Notes: generated by a model not told the origin, from the letters alone. Positions 8,095-16,337 are shown, counted from the stretch's first letter. The stretch is DNA of 64,000 bases from Pseudonocardia sp. TRM90224 (GCF_021245725.1 NZ_JAJGSX010000003.1:620001-684000), one strand, 5' to 3'. Numbers and translations: made by a program.

Positions 8095-9498
8095 TCAGTC
8101 GTCCGAACTGGGCTCGGTGATCTCCGCTACGGGACGTTGGCGCGGCTTGGTGAGGAAGTCGCCGAGCGCCGCGCCCGCGGCGAGGGCCAATCCGATGCCC
8201 AACGCGACCGTGACCGTCACCAGCCCGTCGGCGACACCTTCGACGGCCAGCTGGTAGAAGCCGCGGTACGCGGTGAAACCGGGCAGCAGCGGTGTGATGC
8301 CGGCGAGCGTGACGACCAGCGGGTGCACCCCGATGCTGCTGCGGCGCAGGAGCCCGGCGGCGGCGCCGACGACGACGGCCGCGACGCCGGTCGCCGTGAC
8401 CGGGCCGAACGAGAAGAACTGCGTCAGCAGGCCGTACGTGCCCCAGCCGGCCGCGCCGGCGAGCCCCGCGGCGACCAGCGAGCGCCATGGTGCGTACCCG
8501 GCGAGCGCATAGCACGCCGCCGCGAGCGCGGAGGCCAGCAGCGATATCCAGAACTGCCCGCCGCCGGTCGGCAGCTCACCGGCCACCTCGAGCGCGAGCC
8601 CGAAGCCGAAGCCCGCCTTCAACGCGAGCACAACGCCGGTCAGCAGGCCGGCCGAAAGCAGCATGATCTCGGCCGCGCGCCCGGCCGACGTGACGTAGTA
8701 GCTGGATATCGCGTCCTGCACGGTGCCGACGACGGACAGCCCGGAGAGCAGCACCGTGATGCCCGCCGCGACGACGAGCGACGGTCGGGTGCCAGGTGGG
8801 AAGGCGCCGGTCGCGAACAGCGCGATGGTGAAGCCCGTCGCCAGCGTCCCGCCGACGACCTGCTGGAAGAACGCAGGCAGGCCCCACCGGTTCAGCAGGC
8901 GGCCGGCGCGGTCGATGATCGCGGTGACGGCGAACGCGGCGAGAGCGGTGATCGGCGCGGCGCCCAGCAGCAGTGCGACCGACGCCGCCAGCCCCGCCCA
9001 ACCCGCGGTGGCGACCCAGCGCGGGTAGGGGTGCGGTGCGGCGACGGCGTTCGCGAGCGCCTCCGCGGCCCCGCGGACGTCCAGCTCGGCCCGCTCGACG
9101 GCGGTGATGATCCGGCTCACCTCGGTGAGCCGGGTGAGGTCGAGCGCGCGGTAGCGGACGAGCCGCATCGACGTGACCGGCGTGGCGGCCATCCCGCGGT
9201 GGCAGCAGATCGTGATCGACGTGAACGTGATGTCGACGTCGACCGAAGGGAGGCCGCTGACGTGCGCGAGCCGCAGCATCGTCCGCGTCGTCTCGTCGGC
9301 GCTCTCGCCGCTGGACAGCAGCACCTCCCCGACCCGCATGCAGAGGTCGAGCACCTCCTGCACACGCGCGTCGTCCGGCACCTGCGGACCGATCGGGGCC
9401 ATCAGCCGCAACGTCGGCGGCCCGGCGTGCAGCAGGCTGCGCGCCTCACGTCCCAACTTGGAACGCAGGCGAGCGGAGAATCGCCCGACCGGTGTCAT
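8095..9498 (-). CDS. ThrE-family threonine/serine exporter
   Basis: 467 residues combining the two halves of the ThrE family. The cytosolic N-terminal part (about residues 35-170) carries VGEVLLSSGESADETTRTM and the VDITFTSITICC segment. The C-terminal part has about ten membrane helices, ending in the second exporter domain (LLRRSSIGVHPLVVTLAGIT). Members export threonine or serine by proton antiport; the substrate here is inferred. The gene follows yidD by 18 bases on the same strand and precedes otsA by 100 bases, so these may share a transcript. Confidence 0.88.
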   Translation of the reverse strand: MTPVGRFSARLRSKLGREARSLLHAGPPTLRLMAPIGPQVPDDARVQEVLDLCMRVGEVLLSSGESADETTRTMLRLAHVSGLPSVDVDITFTSITICCHRGMAATPVTSMRLVRYRALDLTRLTEVSRIITAVERAELDVRGAAEALANAVAAPHPYPRWVATAGWAGLAASVALLLGAAPITALAAFAVTAIIDRAGRLLNRWGLPAFFQQVVGGTLATGFTIALFATGAFPPGTRPSLVVAAGITVLLSGLSVVGTVQDAISSYYVTSAGRAAEIMLLSAGLLTGVVLALKAGFGFGLALEVAGELPTGGGQFWISLLASALAAACYALAGYAPWRSLVAAGLAGAAGWGTYGLLTQFFSFGPVTATGVAAVVVGAAAGLLRRSSIGVHPLVVTLAGITPLLPGFTAYRGFYQLAVEGVADGLVTVTVALGIGLALAAGAALGDFLTKPRQRPVAEITEPSSDD

Positions 9499-9516
9499 GA
9501 AGGAAAGGGTAGGTGC

Positions 9517-9915
9517 CTACCGACGGCAGCGGCGTACGCGCCCGGCCGCGGCGACAAGACCCCTGCGCGGCCCGAGCCGCTCGACGGCGTCGAGCGCGAA
9601 GGCGCTGCAGCTCACCGGCGCCGGGCAGCGCGGCGTGAACCTGGTCAGCCACCTGCGGTAGCCGCGGATCGCGGACAGCACCACCCCACCACCGGCCTCC
9701 GGCACGAGCGCCGCGACGAACAGCATCACCGAAGAGAGGCGGAGCAGCAGGTTGCAGTCGCAGCCGCCACAACCGTCACAACCACCGATGTCGCAGGCGC
9801 TGGAAGCGGCGTCCGCGCCGTCGGCGAGATCACCTACCGCCTCGGCCCTGTCGCTCCACGGCCCGCTGCTGTCATCGTCCTGTTCCGGTTGGGCCACACC
9901 GGCATCCTGCCGCAC
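9517..9915 (-). CDS. yidD: YidD-family membrane protein insertion efficiency factor with Cys-rich extension
   Basis: Up to 132 residues from GTG 9915; shorter starts are possible. The C-terminal 70 residues carry the YidD pattern: an amphipathic segment AIRGYRRWLTRF, then TPRCPAPVSCSAFALDAVERLG and the basic end RVRRCR. YidD assists YidC-dependent membrane protein insertion. Here it is next to a ThrE exporter rather than in the usual rnpA-yidD-yidC cluster, so it may be a second copy. The N-terminal extension carries a cysteine cluster CDIGGCDGCGGCDC, not part of the core family. Confidence 0.8.
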   Translation of the reverse strand: MRQDAGVAQPEQDDDSSGPWSDRAEAVGDLADGADAASSACDIGGCDGCGGCDCNLLLRLSSVMLFVAALVPEAGGGVVLSAIRGYRRWLTRFTPRCPAPVSCSAFALDAVERLGPRRGLVAAAGRVRRCRR

Positions 9916-9979
9916 CCGTCCGCCGGGTATCCGGGAGCCAGGTGCCGGGAGGCGGCACTACGATGCGGATGAAACACCC

Positions 9980-10054
9980 GCCGGTGTAGCTCAGTGGTAG
10001 AGCAACCGCCTTGTAAGCGGTAGGTCGTCGGTTCGATCCCGACCTCCGGCTCCA
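9980..10054 (+). tRNA. tRNA-Thr (anticodon TGT)
   Basis: A 75-base cloverleaf with encoded CCA. It has acceptor GCCGGTG/CTCCGGC (one mismatch, position 6 against 67), D arm GCTC/GAGC, anticodon stem ACCGC/GCGGT with loop CTTGTAA (anticodon TGT) and T arm GTCGG-TTCGATC-CCGAC. It reads ACA codons. The 3' end borders decayed integrase-like sequence, so this tRNA was probably an integration site. Confidence 0.96.
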
Positions 10055-10093
10055 GGTCTGACCAGCGGATTCGCAACCGCGGGTCGGCCCGAT

Positions 10094-10400
10094 TTGGTCA
10101 ACGTGACACGTGTCGTGACACGAACGCGGTGTCGTTCTGCTGTAGCCAAGCAGCGAAAGGCCAGGTCAGGCCGCGCGAAGGGCACCATCGACGAGCTGCT
10201 TAGCGGCGCGTTCCGGGTGCGTGTCTACGCCGGCATAGACCCCGTCACGAAGCGCCGGCACGAGCTCCGTGAAACGGTCCCGGCCGGCCCAATGCGGAGC
10301 GTGCTGCCGAGGCAGCTCGCGCCCGGCTGGTCGCCGAGGTGGCCGAACGTCGGTCGGGGGGTCCCGCTGGCGTCCTGGCGGGCCCGCGACGGGCTCCCGG
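10094..10400 (+). pseudogene. Decayed phage/island integrase, N-terminal part
   Basis: The frame from 10094 reads KGTIDELLSGAFRVRVYAGI then DPVTKRRHELRETVPAGP, the N-terminal DNA-binding region of actinobacterial tyrosine integrases. Around 10290-10297 the similarity moves to another frame, NAERAAEAARARLVAEVAER, which is the expected continuation. After about 10360 no integrase sequence can be followed and the catalytic domain is missing. The start is about 40 bases after the tRNA-Thr 3' end, the usual place for an integrase at its attachment site. It is non-functional. Confidence 0.7.
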
Positions 10401-10690
10401 TGGTGGCGATGCTCCCACCTACACCCGGACCGGACCGCGCTGTGCCGCATTCTCGCCGGCGAGCGCTCCGCAGCGCGCCGCCGTGACCTCGGGCAAAGCC
10501 GATGGCGATTGGCGTGAAGCCGTGAACGCCGAGAGAGCAACTGGACCGGCTGATCGACGATTTGGTCGAGGCCCGCGTCCAACTCGCGCACGTGCGACTC
10601 TCCTGCCGACCCGGTGGCTGCTGCAGACTGTGCACCGCCTGTGCGGACGGCCCGCGCGGGCTCGCGCTGGTGTGCGACATCCATTGTCGA

Positions 10691-10948
10691 GTGAGCGTCG
10701 TGAGGAGTCTTCTGAGCGCCCTCGGTAGTTTCATCTGGTCGATCGCCGATCACCTTCGGGGTCCCTACCGCCCCAACCAGTACGGCAACGTGATCCTCCC
10801 GCTCACGATCCTGCGCCGCCTCGACTGCATCCGGAGCCCGACCATCTCCGCGGAGGGGAACGTCTGGTTCTCCGGCCTGGAGAACTGGTGTGCCGGTGGC
10901 TCGGACCTCAATCGCCTCGTGCGTCAAGCGCGCACCGACTTCCCGTAG
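10691..10948 (+). pseudogene. Type I restriction-modification HsdM N-terminal fragment
   Basis: From GTG 10691 the frame reads LGSFIWSIADHLRGPYRPNQ then YGNVILPLTILRRLDC, matching the conserved start of type I DNA methyltransferase subunits (FIWSIADLLRG...LPLTVLRRLDC). After about 55 residues the similarity ends and the frame stops at 10948. A complete HsdM is about 500-800 residues, and no HsdS or HsdR follows. An unassigned open stretch before it (10526-10690, PREQLDRLIDDLVEARVQL, Cys-rich afterwards) may be more of the same element. This is leftover cargo of the element integrated at tRNA-Thr. Confidence 0.75.
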
Positions 10949-11014
10949 GCCTCCACTCAGTGGCTGACCATCGCGCCAGCGACGGGCGACAGGAGGCCGC
11001 TCTACTCTGAGCGC

Positions 11015-11680
11015 GTGTGGGAGCAGCGGGCCTCGACGAGTCCTGAGATCCGCACGGTCTGGCGAGCCTTCGCCGAGGGGGACGCTGACTACACCGACGA
11101 GGCGAGCGAGCACTGGGGTCTCTCGTTCATCCGGCGCGCGGACAACTCTCTCGTGGCGGAGCTCGCAGGCCCGCGGATCGAGGGGCTTCCGATTTGCGGT
11201 CGCAAGGGCGAGTCGTACTGGGGTGTCGAGCTTGCGGCACACGTCATGATCCGGGGAGTCGACAAAGCTCTGCTGCGCGGTGCCATCGCGGAACTCCCGG
11301 TCGCCGATGGAGAAGTGACCATCGGAGGACGCCGCTACCCGATACCGGGGTGGGAGGAGCTCGAGCGCTTCGTCTCGCGGCTCGTGTCCGAAGGGGTGAT
11401 GGTTGCGGACGCCGACATCCGGAGGGCGCTCAGGGGGGACGACCGTGGGCTGTCCCGCCGGAGCTGGCAGCGCCGGTTCTCGTCCGTCACGGGCCTCCGA
11501 CGCAAGGAGATCGAGCGGCTCGAGCGCTCCCGGCATGCCCACCGACTCCTCAGCGAGAGGGTGCCGCCGTCCGAGGTCGCCATCGCCGTGGGCTACGCGG
11601 ATCAGGCCCACCTCACCCGAGAGTTGCGACGCATCCGAGGCGAGACGCCGGCGCGCATCCTCGCAGCCTCGACCGTGTGA
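11015..11680 (+). CDS. AraC-family transcriptional regulator
   Basis: 221 residues from GTG 11015. The C-terminal 90 residues contain an AraC-type double helix-turn-helix: LSRRSWQRRFSSVTG, then SERVPPSEVAIAVGYADQAH and LTRELRRIRGETPARI. The N-terminal 120 residues form a cupin-like ligand domain (GVELAAHVMIRGV), as in the DUF6597-type regulators common in actinobacteria. It is followed 80 bases later by a VOC-family gene on the same strand, possibly its target. AGGAGG at 10991-10996 lies too far away to be a normal ribosome site, so the exact start is uncertain. Confidence 0.88.
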   Translation: MWEQRASTSPEIRTVWRAFAEGDADYTDEASEHWGLSFIRRADNSLVAELAGPRIEGLPICGRKGESYWGVELAAHVMIRGVDKALLRGAIAELPVADGEVTIGGRRYPIPGWEELERFVSRLVSEGVMVADADIRRALRGDDRGLSRRSWQRRFSSVTGLRRKEIERLERSRHAHRLLSERVPPSEVAIAVGYADQAHLTRELRRIRGETPARILAASTV

Positions 11681-11760
11681 GGTCGGCGCTTTTCTTCAAG
11701 ACCTCCGGACGGCCGGTTGGCGAGGGTGGCGACACACCAGACGAGACAGCCGTCGACAGA

Positions 11761-12309
11761 ATGACGAGCGTGAACACCCCTCCCGCCCCGCCCGGTTTCT
11801 CCACCTTGAATCCGTTCTTCATCACCCGCGACGCCGACGGGCTGATCGCCTACCTCCGGGAGGTGTTCGGCGGTGAGGAGCACCTCGACGTCCGCACCGT
11901 CGACATCGACGGCTTGCTGCTCCACGCTGAACTCGAGATCGGCGGCACCACGCTGATGTTCGGAGAGCGCAAGCCGGACTGGCCGTTCCTGCCGCAGCTG
12001 ACACAGATCTACGTCGACGACGCGGAGAGCGTCCTCGCACGGGCCGCGGCGCGCGGCGCGCGGATCGTCACCCGACCGACCGACTTCTTCGGGACGGACT
12101 TTGCCCGGATGATCGACCCGTGGGGGAACATGTGGTGGGTGTGGCAGCACGGCGAGGCTCCGGAGCTCGACTGGGACGCCGCAGCTGACGAGACCGAATC
12201 GGCCTCCGCCGAGTGGTCCGACCCCGACCTCGCGTACATCCACCGGACGCTGATCGAAGCGATGCCGTCACTCGGCGCCGAACTCGAGAGCGAGCCAGAG
12301 CCCCGATGA
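11761..12309 (+). CDS. VOC (glyoxalase/bleomycin-resistance-like) family protein
   Basis: 182 residues from ATG 11761 (GTG 11770 is possible). One vicinal-oxygen-chelate module is visible: LNPFFITRDADGLIAYLREV at the start, ELEIGGTTLMFGE in the middle, and DFARMIDPWGNMWWVWQHGE near residue 115-134, the usual PhnB-like ending. An acidic tail of about 40 residues (DAAADETESASAEW) follows. It resembles PhnB/YnfB-type proteins of unknown substrate. The upstream AraC gene reads in the same direction and may control it. A short perfect palindrome 40 bases after the stop could terminate transcription. Confidence 0.85.
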   Translation: MTSVNTPPAPPGFSTLNPFFITRDADGLIAYLREVFGGEEHLDVRTVDIDGLLLHAELEIGGTTLMFGERKPDWPFLPQLTQIYVDDAESVLARAAARGARIVTRPTDFFGTDFARMIDPWGNMWWVWQHGEAPELDWDAAADETESASAEWSDPDLAYIHRTLIEAMPSLGAELESEPEPR

Positions 12310-12347
12310 GTCAAGCGGGACGCCCCGCGTCCCGAGCGTCGCAAGCA

Positions 12348-12364
12348 GTGTTGGCACCCAACAC
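12348..12364. terminator. Perfect 7-3-7 palindrome after the VOC gene
   Basis: GTGTTGG-CAC-CCAACAC lies 38 bases after the VOC stop and 70 bases before the next start. A short hairpin terminator is the simplest reading, although no T-run follows; an operator for the next gene is the alternative. Confidence 0.4.
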
Positions 12365-12433
12365 AGCCGCGAGCCGAGGAACGCCTCCGAATGGCTCTGC
12401 TGCCCAGCGCCCCGCCGACGAAGGGAGCGCAGA

Positions 12434-13582
12434 GTGGACGTCCTGACCCGGCGCGAGCTGAACCGAGCGACACTGGCGCGCCAGCTGCTGCTGGCCCGCG
12501 AGGACCGCGCGCCGCTCGAGGTGGTGGAGCACCTCGTCGGGCTCAACGCGCAGGATCCCGACCCGCCCTACATCGGGCTGTGGGCGCGACTGGTCCGGTT
12601 CGACGTCGACGACCTGACTGCGCTGATGGCCGGCCGGTCGGCGGTGCGCGGCACGTTCCTTCGCGGAACGCAGCACACCGTGACCGCGAGCGACTACCGA
12701 TGGATCCGCCCGCTGCTGCAACCGATGCTGGAACGCTTGCAGCGCAGCGCGTTCCGCCGGGCCACCGAGGGCATCCACCTGCCCGCGCTGCTGGCTGAAG
12801 CACGCGAGGTGATCCGGTCCGGCGACGAGGTCACCCGCCCGGAGCTTGGGCGCGCGCTGGCCGCGCTACACCCTGGGCACGACCCGGCGGCGCTGGCCCG
12901 GTCCGTCCAGTTCCTGCTGCCGGTGCTGCACCCGCCACCCGACAGCACCTGGGGCAGGCGCGGCCCGACGCCGTTCGTGCTCGCGGAGGACTGGCTCGGG
13001 GCCGGGCTCGACGAACACGCCCCAGTCGAGCGGCTGGTGCTGCGCTACCTGGCGGCGTTCGGGCCGTCCACGGTCCGGGACGTCGCGGCGTGGAGCGGCC
13101 TGACCCGGTTGCGGGAGGTCGTCGACGCCCTGCGCCCGCGGTTGGCCACGTTCCGCGACGAGTCCGGCCGCGAACTGGTCGACCTCCCGGACGCCCCGCG
13201 ACCGGGGAGCGAGGTCGAGGCACCGGTGCGCTTCCTCGCCCCACTGGACAACGTGCTGCTCGGGTACCACGACCGCAGCCGGATCGTCACCGACGAGCAA
13301 CGCCAACACGTGTTCCTGGAGGCGTCACTCACCGTCGACGGGTTCGTGCGCGGGCTGTGGCGGATCCGCCGCCGTGCGGGCACGGCGACGGTGGTCGTCC
13401 GGCTGTTCGACGGCCTTTCCGCAGCCGAGCGGGACGCCGTCACCGGCGAGGCCCTCGCGCTGGCCCGCTTCACGGCGCCGGACGCCGACGCCCACGACTT
13501 CGAGGAACTCGGGCTGGACGCGCCGTGGCCGTCTGACACCCCGTGGGACTGCTCGGGTCCGGGCGCCAAGGCCCGGCGCTGA
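12434..13582 (+). CDS. AlkZ-like winged-helix DNA-binding protein (HTH_42)
   Basis: 382 residues, beginning VDVLTRRELNRATLARQLLL at a GTG. It matches the HTH_42 superfamily, which includes DNA glycosylases AlkZ and YcaQ that unhook bulky or interstrand crosslink lesions. The N-terminal motif HLVGLNAQDPDPPYIGLWAR aligns with the glycosylase motif, where characterised enzymes have Q-x-Q; here it reads N-A-Q, so activity is uncertain. FLRGTQHTVTASDYRWIRP and FLAPLDNVLLGYHDRSRI are also typical. It stands alone between an AraC/VOC pair and a DUF5134 gene. Confidence 0.85.
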   Translation: MDVLTRRELNRATLARQLLLAREDRAPLEVVEHLVGLNAQDPDPPYIGLWARLVRFDVDDLTALMAGRSAVRGTFLRGTQHTVTASDYRWIRPLLQPMLERLQRSAFRRATEGIHLPALLAEAREVIRSGDEVTRPELGRALAALHPGHDPAALARSVQFLLPVLHPPPDSTWGRRGPTPFVLAEDWLGAGLDEHAPVERLVLRYLAAFGPSTVRDVAAWSGLTRLREVVDALRPRLATFRDESGRELVDLPDAPRPGSEVEAPVRFLAPLDNVLLGYHDRSRIVTDEQRQHVFLEASLTVDGFVRGLWRIRRRAGTATVVVRLFDGLSAAERDAVTGEALALARFTAPDADAHDFEELGLDAPWPSDTPWDCSGPGAKARR

Positions 13583-13899
13583 CCAGGCTGGGACATCAAC
13601 GCTGCTCAGCGGCATATTCGCCCGAAATTCGGCGAGTACTTCGGTTACTCCGACCTGCGAGCACGGCGGCCTTGCTTCCGAGCTGCGGCGGCTCGCCGGA
13701 CGCCGGCCCTCGTGCGCATTTCGGCGAGCGCCCAGACCGACTCGGCGCGCTTCTCGCGGCTTCACACGAGTCAGGTCCGTCATCGTGCAACCGGCCGATC
13801 GCGCATCGCGACCGGAAGTTCCACTTCCGTGGGAACCGGCGGGCCCCCGAGGACGACTGCTACCACGGTCGGTCACCACGAGCCGGCGGAGGAGGGACG
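13583..13899. other. Noncoding stretch with an operator-like palindrome
   Basis: No convincing gene on either strand; open frames here lack ribosome sites and recognisable protein patterns. CGGAAGT-TCC-ACTTCCG at 13813-13829 is a perfect 7-base dyad about 70 bases upstream of the DUF5134 start, and is partly nested in CCGG...CCGG at 13812-13839. It probably belongs to the promoter of the DUF5134/PepSY unit. Confidence 0.5.
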
Positions 13900-14631
13900 T
13901 TGTTCTCATCGATCGCGTTGTCGGTCGCGTTCACGGTCGCGTTCGTCGTGATCGGTTCGTACGCGCTGGTCAGGTTCGCGCTCCTCACCGCGGACGGAGA
14001 CGCCGACGGCGACCGCGTTGCCGAGTTGAGCCACCTCCTGATGAGTGTGGCCATGATCGCGATGGCCTGGGGTGCCGGGATGGGGACGCTCGCCAGGACC
14101 CTGCAGATCGTGGTCTTCGGCGGGTTCGGGATCTGGTTCCTGCGCCTGGCGCTGCTCGGCGGTCACGGGACCGGTCACGGCCGCCTCGCGGCCACCGATC
14201 ACGCGGTGACGGCGGCGGCGATGGTCTGGATGGTCGCCGCAATGCCCCTGATCATGGGGATGTCGCTGGCAGGCGACGATTCGGGTGGACACGCCGGGCA
14301 CGGCTCACACGGATCCGACGCGGCGATGCCCGGCTCGCACGAGATGGCCGTGCCGACACCGGGCTGGGTGACCACGGTGACGGTGGGCTTCGCGGTGCTC
14401 CTCGCGGCCGGCGCGCTGTTCTGGGCCGTTCGCGCATGGCGCGGCAAGACCGCGTCGGGGGAGACGGCGCCTGCCGACGAGCAGGCGGACGACTGTGGCG
14501 CGGTGGCCGTCCGGACGCGAACGGCCGGTACCTCCATCGGACTGGCCAGGCTCACCGGGGCCCGTCAGGACGCCCTATGCCATCTCACGATGAGCATCGG
14601 TATGGCCGCGATGCTGCTCGCAATGCTGTGA
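13900..14631 (+). CDS. DUF5134-family membrane protein
   Basis: 243 residues from a TTG at 13900, chosen because GGAGGAGGG lies just upstream. It has about six membrane segments: SSIALSVAFTVAFVVIGSYA, a Met-rich helix LMSVAMIAMAWGAGMGT, and the last helix MSIGMAAMLLAML. Between helices lies a His/Gly-rich segment GHAGHGSHGSD with further Met and His residues, suggesting metal (for example copper) contact. DUF5134 genes often neighbour PepSY proteins and copper genes in actinobacteria, as here. A 12-base tandem repeat covers its stop codon. Confidence 0.8.
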   Translation: MFSSIALSVAFTVAFVVIGSYALVRFALLTADGDADGDRVAELSHLLMSVAMIAMAWGAGMGTLARTLQIVVFGGFGIWFLRLALLGGHGTGHGRLAATDHAVTAAAMVWMVAAMPLIMGMSLAGDDSGGHAGHGSHGSDAAMPGSHEMAVPTPGWVTTVTVGFAVLLAAGALFWAVRAWRGKTASGETAPADEQADDCGAVAVRTRTAGTSIGLARLTGARQDALCHLTMSIGMAAMLLAML

Positions 14632-14672
14632 CCAGTGCTATGACCAGTGCTGTGACCAGCGCTGTGACCAGC
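14625..14672 (+). repeat. 12-bp tandem repeat, four copies, across a stop codon
   Basis: Four head-to-tail units of GCTGTGACCAGT (14625-14636, 14637-14648, 14649-14660, 14661-14672) with single-base variants (GCTATGACCAGT; last base T or C). The DUF5134 stop TGA (14629-14631) is inside unit 1. Because every unit carries TGA in the same frame, copy-number change would not extend the protein. Confidence 0.85.
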
Positions 14673-14748
14673 GCTGATCCTGTGACACGTCTGCTCGTCC
14701 CCGACCACAACCGGTCGGACGAACCGACCCGGCCCGGAGGACCAGTCC

Positions 14749-16170
14749 ATGTCCGAAACCCTCGATCCTGCCGTCGACGTGCCCTGTTCCCAACCTGAAC
14801 CGGGGACCGACCAGGGGTCGACCGTGGCGCGCGCCGCCGGTGCTGGATGGTGGTGGTTGAACCTTCGGCCGCTTGTGATGCGGCTGCACTTCTACGTCGG
14901 GATGTTTGTCGGCCCGTTCATCCTGGTCGCAGCGATCACCGGACTGCTGTACACGATCACGCCGCAACTCGACGAGCTCCTCTACTCCGACGCCCTGCAC
15001 GCGCCCGTCGGTACCCAGCGCCTCGACCTGCGCGAGCAGGTTGTCGCCGCGGCAGCCGCCGTTCCGGACGGGACGGTGACGCAGATCCGGCCGCCGGTCG
15101 CCGACGACGGGACCACCCGCGTCACCTTCGAAGCTCCCGGGGTGGCCGAGGACTTCGGCCGCACCGCGTTCGTCGACCCGTACACCGGCCAGGTCAAGGC
15201 GGTCCTCGACACCTACGGTGAGTGGCTGCCCGTGCGGGCGTGGATCGACGCGCTGCACCGCAACCTGCATCTGGGCGACGTGGGACGGATCTACTCGGAG
15301 CTCGCCGCGAGCTGGCTGTGGGTGCTGGCGCTGTCCGGCATGGCCATGTGGGTGGTCCGGCGTCGGAAGCGCAATCGGATGCGGCGCACCCTGCTGCCCG
15401 AGGGATCGACACGCGGCCGGGCCCGCATCCGTTCCTGGCACGGCTCGGTCGGCCTCTGGGCTGCGATCGGCATGGTGGGGCTGTCCGTGACCGGTCTGAC
15501 CTGGTCGCAGTTCGCCGGGCCGAACGTCGGCGACCTGCGCACGGCACTGGATTGGACCACGCCCTCGGTCGGCCAGGAGCTCCCGTCGACGACGGCCATC
15601 GCGACCGTCGACGCGGCCGCGGTCGGCGCCGCAGCCGACACCGTTCTCGCCGCTGCACGCGCTGCGGGGATGACCGATCCGGTAGCGATCTCGCCGGCGT
15701 CCGAGCCCGGTGCCGCGTGGGAGGTGGCCCAGGTCAAGCGCTCATGGCCGCTGAAGCAGGACGCGATGGCGATCGACCCGACGACCGGTGCGGTCCTCGA
15801 CACGGTCCGCTGGCAGGACTGGCCGCTCATGGCCCAGGCCGCCGAGGTCGGCATCTCCGCCCACATGGGCATCTTGTTCGGTATCGGCAACCAGCTGCTG
15901 CTCGTCGTCCTCGCGCTAGGGATCATCTGCGTGGTCAGCTGGGGCTACCGCATGTGGTGGCTGCGTCGGCCCACCGCGGCCGGTCGAACCGCACCCGGTG
16001 GGACGCAGCGCCCCGGCGCCGAAGCGATCGTGATCGTCGGTCTCGTGGCCGTCCTGCTCGGGCTGTTCTTCCCCGTGCTCGGCGCGTCACTCGTCTTGTT
16101 CCTGATCGCCGACTGCCTCGTGCAGCAGCTGAGACGCAGGACGACGGTCGATGAACCCGTTGCCCGGTGA
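14749..16170 (+). CDS. PepSY-associated transmembrane protein
   Basis: 473 residues, of the PepSY_TM (iron-regulated membrane protein) family. The first helix follows LNLRPLVMRLHFYVGMFVGP, the family's conserved His-containing start. The extracytoplasmic loop holds a PepSY-like segment (GTVTQIRPPVADDGTTRVTF). Further helices follow LHRNLHLGDVGRIYSELAAS and ARIRSWHGSVGLWAAIG, where His residues resemble heme or electron-carrier ligands, and the C-terminus has two more helices. Family members are linked to iron or copper uptake and reduction. It follows the DUF5134 gene in the same direction, so the two may form a metal-related membrane unit. Confidence 0.88.
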   Translation: MSETLDPAVDVPCSQPEPGTDQGSTVARAAGAGWWWLNLRPLVMRLHFYVGMFVGPFILVAAITGLLYTITPQLDELLYSDALHAPVGTQRLDLREQVVAAAAAVPDGTVTQIRPPVADDGTTRVTFEAPGVAEDFGRTAFVDPYTGQVKAVLDTYGEWLPVRAWIDALHRNLHLGDVGRIYSELAASWLWVLALSGMAMWVVRRRKRNRMRRTLLPEGSTRGRARIRSWHGSVGLWAAIGMVGLSVTGLTWSQFAGPNVGDLRTALDWTTPSVGQELPSTTAIATVDAAAVGAAADTVLAAARAAGMTDPVAISPASEPGAAWEVAQVKRSWPLKQDAMAIDPTTGAVLDTVRWQDWPLMAQAAEVGISAHMGILFGIGNQLLLVVLALGIICVVSWGYRMWWLRRPTAAGRTAPGGTQRPGAEAIVIVGLVAVLLGLFFPVLGASLVLFLIADCLVQQLRRRTTVDEPVAR

Positions 16171-16195
16171 CGGGCCGGGCCGGGATCCGTCGCGG

Positions 16196-16334
16196 TCAGC
16201 GCGGCCGGCGCTCCGCGACGTGCAGGGCCAGTTGGGTGCGGTCGCGCAGGCCCAGCTTGCGCAGCGCCGCTGACACGTGGTTCTTCACCGTGCCCTCGGC
16301 GAGGTGGAGCCGCAGCGCGATCTCCCGGTTGGAC
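16196..16334 (-). pseudogene. LuxR-type response regulator, C-terminal fragment
   Basis: The minus frame ending at 16196 reads NREIALRLHLAEGTVKNHVS then AALRKLGLRDRTQLALHVAE, the last two-thirds of a LuxR (NarL-type) helix-turn-helix. The first HTH helix (normally LTPRE...L) and the whole receiver domain are missing: the sequence upstream of about 16334 is unrelated. A partner fragment on the other strand begins at the same point, so this is a deletion scar. Confidence 0.75.
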
Positions 16335-16337
16335 GCG

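Noticed and set aside
5940-8120. A long plus-strand open frame of over 700 codons.
   Set aside because: It lies opposite otsB and otsA, whose motifs are complete, and its composition is Arg/Ser-rich without domains, as expected for an antisense frame in G+C-rich DNA.
9980-11700. A duplicated tRNA 3' end (att site) downstream of tRNA-Thr.
   Set aside because: I looked for a second copy of the T-arm and acceptor sequence and found none, so the element boundary cannot be set.
14625-14672. The 12-bp tandem repeat as an iteron-type origin.
   Set aside because: There are only four units and no replication gene or A/T-rich region nearby; simple slippage explains it.
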